In this document: in pieces, positions 56,922 to 64,000 of the stretch | How the letters are laid out: each line of letters opens with the position of its first letter | Numbering within the stretch: position 1 is the stretch's first letter | NCBI GenBank assembly: GCA_030141605.1 | Contig: JAQGDQ010000474.1 | Location: forward strand, 1-64,000 | Length of the DNA stretch: 64,000 nucleotides | From: Tubiluchus corallicola | Lineage: Eukaryota; Priapulida; Priapulimorpha; Priapulimorphida; Tubiluchidae | Direction of reading: 5' to 3' | The notes under the pieces: model-generated | What the model was told of the DNA's origin: nothing | Database searches by the model: none | The model's input: only the letters and a program-made list of their open reading frames with translations | Program-made: the position numbers and the translations under genes

Positions 56922-57947
56922 CAATAAACTCTGAATAATTCCGTTCATCGGAATATCGTTCATCTCGAACAGACCTCAAATGCTTAAAGCAATTAGTGAT
57001 GGACAATTAACAGATTAATCGAGATTACAACCACGTATAAATCGACATAATTGGCGATTGAACAGCAAATCAGTTAATCGAGAGCAAAATGCATGTGTTG
57101 CACACTGACTAAAAGGCAGTGTTTTAGCACAAATAAACCGAATTCTTGCGTTTTTCTCACCTAAGACAACACACACAATTGCAAACCACAGTGTTGCAAA
57201 CCGGGGCTCAGTATTAGTTTTCACGTGCACATGTGTAGTTGACACAGTAACAGAGTAGTTAATGAATGTGTGACTCTAAAAATAGTTTGCGAGTACGAAA
57301 ATGGCGTACAGCAACGAAAGCCGTGAAGAATATGGCAAAAACGCTAAAAAAATGCTGCAAAAGATTAACTGAGATACCGAACTGTAAAAACAAGATTGTA
57401 ATCAAATTTCAAAATCACTCGTCACTAAAAGCAATTCCAAAATTTGCTATTTTTGCCTGGTTATGTAGCTGAATTCAGTACATTTTAGGAGGACAATTTA
57501 TGTAAAACTCATTGCATTTGATCTGATTTCCGATCCTGTTAGTAGTAGGTGCAGAACAATCGCAAAAGTAATCAATAAATACATTATGCATGTAACCTGT
57601 GTAAGATGTCCTACTTCCTGAGACGCAGATGGTATTTTGATGGGCGTGCAGCAAAATGTGTATATCAATTTTCGCAGCTGATTGCTTAATAATGATAACT
57701 GGGCGGCGGTTCCATTTGCAGCGTGGGTGCAGTGGGTGTGAAAGTGCCATTATTTTCTAAATTGATTATTTAAAGCAGATAGAGTCAGTGAACAATAGCT
57801 TACTATTCAATAAAGAGCTATACACAAGCACTGGATGCACCACCGAGAAATAAATGCACGAATATGCGCCGTTACCGAACTCAGTTTATTGTGCAACTTG
57901 GACAATTTCTTTGGTTCCTAGCTATACGAATTGTGCAGAGTTTACTG
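56922..57947. mobile_element. Possible Tc/mariner (Tigger-like) element relic, ~1 kb
   Basis: CAATAAACTCTGAATAATTC at the left pairs with GAATTGTGCAGAGTTTACTG at the right, both next to TA. Inside are unrecognised ORFs (57266-57472 + and 57475-57750 -) with no DDE motif I can place. The right end is 78 bp from the CDA stop codon. Confidence 0.55.
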
Positions 57948-58020
57948 TATTATTAATTAACACAAAAAATGTTTAGAAAACAGTGATTTAAATAGGAATA
58001 GACTAGTCAAATTGTTACTA

Positions 58021-58024
58021 TTTA

Positions 58025-58026
<2 letters not shown>
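58021..58026 (-). promoter_or_regulatory. CDA polyadenylation signal overlapping the stop codon
   Basis: On the - strand the stop reads CCATAATAAATAG, so AATAAA begins inside the TAA stop. If used, the 3' UTR would be only some 20-30 bases long. Confidence 0.4.
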
Positions 58027-61553
<3,527 letters not shown>

Positions 61554-61555
61554 GT

Positions 61556-61695
61556 CTGTAAAAAACATCAAAAATCATTAAAGCTCAAATTTAATAAGTT
61601 TCCTTTAATTAAAACAGCACCATATCTGTAAAAAACATCAACAATCATTAAAGCTCAAATTTAATAAGTTTCCTTTAATTAAAACAGCTAACTGC
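61556..61695 (-). repeat. 70-bp tandem duplication containing the CDA 3' splice site
   Basis: CTGTAAAAAACATCAAAAAT, CATTAAAGCTCAAATTTAAT and AAGTTTCCTTTAATTAAAAC occur twice in a row. On the - strand each copy ends in the acceptor TTTTTTACAG, so two equivalent acceptors lie 70 bp apart before the start codon. Confidence 0.92.
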
Positions 61696-62679
61696 AACTT
61701 AATTTTGTAAATCTAACAGTAAATTTCACACAAATTTTATAAACTTTCATGGCTTCTTTCCTAATGAAATTGGGGTGTTGCATTTCTCCCCCAAAACATT
61801 TTTGCTCGTGAAACTTGGGAAAATCGCAGGCTAAGCCAATGTGCTAGCAACGGCTTCCTTGGATTCCGCGTCGCTTCTGTGACACTGGAATCGTAAACAA
61901 TGCTACACAGTGAGATGCGGGCAAGTGATAACCAATCGCAAACGCTGCTGTAGTTAAGGCGTGTAATCTTCACACCAGGTTTCCTCGTACACAAATCACC
62001 AAGAGAATATTAAAAGTATAAGAAATTATCAGCTAGAACATTTTTTCTATTTTAGTGCAAAACTCAAACTTCGTGAAGTATGCTATAGTTCACCTTTGAA
62101 AATGCTATGTATAGTCATAAAAAGCTGGTATCAACGTGGCATATGTGACAGTTATAAGTTTAGGACAGCGTACATCATATGACAAAATTATCAAGTTTGC
62201 AACTGACATATATAATAACATACTAGTTTGTTTGCACTGAATGATAGCTTGCTTTGAATAACCCCTGCTATCTAGTAATCAATCGTATTTGCTTGCGACT
62301 TTGTTCCGACCACATTTGACTCCACCAGGAAGTTCTCGTCATCGTAAAATATGCAATTTAATTGACAGCGTACAATTCATAATGTATGTAATAATTACAA
62401 TCTCGCCATTTTGGTTTGATCTATACTGCTAGTTGGTTAGACTGAAAGATTTTTTTTAATTTAGCAGTTAAGTAGTTGGTTTATGAAAATTTTTTTATTC
62501 AAACTGACAATGTAAGAATTGGTACGATTAGTAATGCAGCAAATAATGTCTAAATTATTTAAGTTCATACATGCTTGTTTATAATAGGTAAGCAGGTATT
62601 TATGATGCTAAAGAATTTGTACATAATGCTTCCACTTTTGAAGTAAAGTCAAATCACAAAGTAAAATGTTGTGAGCGGA

Positions 62680-63365
62680 GTACGACATTAGTCGAAGCAG
62701 GACAATTGGTGTACATGGGCTGCCCAAGTAGGACACTAGAGACAAGTCACGAATTGAATCGTTAACCGTACTGGCAGGGTCCGTTGTCCTTGTTTATTTA
62801 ATAATAATAATTGAAAACGTTAAACAGGCTGAATAATTTATTATAAATCAGAAAAAACAAAAAAACTTATTCCGAGCCAGTAGAACGGCAAATATTAAAT
62901 TTGGGTTCAATGCTGATCTTTTTGAAGTGAAATAATCCAGCTTTTTAGGTGATTCCAATATTTGCTTAAGGTACAATTATCATTTTTATTTTGTCTCGCT
63001 TCACAGACAGGCAATGCGTTTTACTAATTCTTGGACTGTACCTAGTAATAATTGTTTTCTACTAAGTAAACTGGCTAGTGAGCATGTGCCCTACATAGTT
63101 TCTTTTTTAGATTTTTAGTTTAATGTTATGATGATATTAATGGAGCTAATTCTAATAATGATATTATTGTAAAAAATACATTTGTAAAATGTCAAGGACT
63201 ACCCAACATTATTATAAACTTATTTTTCTAAAAATTTAGTTTTATGTTTTATTGTCATAATTCTCGATTCTCGGCAGTGTCCTACTTGGGCTGCCCATGT
63301 TTACACTGCTTTTCCACAAATTTAGAACATGTGCTTTATTGTCCTACTTCGGCTAGTGGTGTACG
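62680..63365. mobile_element. ~690-bp element with inverted ends, 5' of CDA
   Basis: Left GTCGAAGCAGGACAATTGGT, GTACATGGGCTGCCCAAGTA, GGACACT and right, inverted, AGTGTCCTACTTGGGCTGCC, then ATTGTCCTACTTCGGCTAGT. The right arm carries about 40 extra bases between the two blocks. The centre is AT-rich with no transposase. Confidence 0.8.
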
Positions 63366-63779
63366 CCGCGCCCTACATAAAAAATTACCATTTTCATTGA
63401 TCATTGTGTTGTTTTACAAAAGTCGGAGAATTCCGTTTTCTCAAATGTTTTAATTAACTTTACTTTTGAGATCGCTTAGGGTTGAAGAAACGTTATAATG
63501 TAAGCGCACTGCAGAATTTAAGAAGTCAGACTGCTAATCAAGTTCAGGCTAAGGACGAAAAAACTTAAGGCTCCAGGCACACACGACACAGTTACAGATG
63601 ACAAAGTTTAGTACGAACTTTATTCACAAAAATATTCTCAAAACTATTAAAGCAGCACGTTTCGAAGCAAACACAGGTACTTTAACGAAAAATAAAGGAA
63701 GTCAAGTTTTATAATGTAAAATGCACTGTAGCTAATCATAATGTAGACTGTAGAAGGCGATGGACAAGGACGAGCGAAG

Positions 63780-63860
63780 TGATTTGTTTCTGTTATCATC
63801 AAGCACGTGACCTAGACTGTGCTGCTATCTGTCGGAAAGGTCAGTAAATAAGAGGAAAAC
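63780..63860 (+). promoter_or_regulatory. Candidate promoter/5' UTR of the last gene
   Basis: Contains CAAGCACGTGACCTAG, an E-box (CACGTGAC) of the USF/MITF type, some 70 bp before a strong-context ATG. It could also serve the divergent CDA gene. Confidence 0.3.
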
Positions 63861-63999
63861 ATGGCTGCCTTGGCTCCACCGGTTGCAGTTTCTCCGTTTA
63901 TCAGGTTTTGCAGGTAAGACTTCAAATTTAGATATTTTATCATTTTTTTTCGATTTTTTTACAGAGGATACAGCTGTTCACGGATGTGATATCGCAAGA
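63861..63999 (+). CDS. Possible start of an unrecognised gene (runs off window)
   Basis: ATG in good context (AAAACATGG) opens MAALAPPVAVSPFIRFC, then donor GTAAGA at 63914. An acceptor CAGAG at 63962-63966 would continue in phase with RIQLFTDVISQD to the window end. The implied intron is only 53 bp, much shorter than all others here, and the peptide is not recognised, so this is tentative. Confidence 0.3.
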
Positions 64000-64000
64000 T

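Larger units (their letters stand above)
52896..58024. other. Convergent spacer between SLC6 and CDA 3' ends
   Basis: No coding exon recognised. It holds the SLC6 3' UTR (no clear early AATAAA; candidates near 55481 and 55903), a diverged dispersed repeat (53303-53456), a 220-bp tandem duplication, a short 52-bp repeat and two TA-flanked elements. Confidence 0.6.

Overview
This is an AT-rich, intron-rich animal genomic window, almost certainly from an invertebrate. It has GT-AG introns from a few hundred bases to 13 kb, animal gene families, and a dense load of non-coding repeats. I cannot name the species. Nothing looks vertebrate, and the mix of 5S-derived and tRNA-derived SINEs, CR1/L2-like LINE ends, hAT and Tc/mariner MITEs and foldback elements would suit many marine invertebrates. 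None of the long uninterrupted ORFs is a gene; they are simple repeats or minisatellites. The real genes are short exons that I assembled by eye from protein similarity, splice sites and phase.

Layout: (1) 1-6074, the last five coding exons of an SREBP (SREBF) gene on the + strand; its bHLH-zipper and membrane part lies upstream of the window. (2) 8218-52895, a complete 15-exon + strand gene for a Na+/Cl- coupled SLC6 transporter closest to the glycine transporters. All phases join and give 691 residues. Its tail is His/Asp-rich and ends in a possible PDZ ligand. (3) 58025-61553, a complete four-exon cytidine deaminase gene on the - strand. (4) 63861 onward, a possible first exon of another + strand gene, running off the window.

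The SLC6 introns make up most of the window and are packed with repeats. Tandem arrays have units of 42, 84 (each with a perfect CRE palindrome), 41 (each with a YY1-like core), 15, about 66, 162 (two-part), 37 and 135 bp. At least eight hAT-type MITE insertions lie in the window, seven with 7/8 or 8/8 target duplications, alongside several TA-flanked Tc/mariner-like MITEs, one nested in another. There are two inverted copies of a foldback element, two copies of a SINE headed by a 5S rRNA sequence, a tRNA-headed SINE, a tRNA-Thr-like sequence and several LINE remnants with reverse-transcriptase C-terminal residues.

The genes show no obvious shared pathway (sterol regulation, transmitter uptake, pyrimidine salvage). 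The novelty is mainly in the repeats: a minisatellite grown from the middle of a dispersed element, reciprocal empty sites for two MITEs, a 5S-headed SINE family, a nine-fold CRE array in the transporter's first intron, and a duplicated splice acceptor just 5' of the deaminase start codon. Repeat homologies were judged by reading, not by alignment software.
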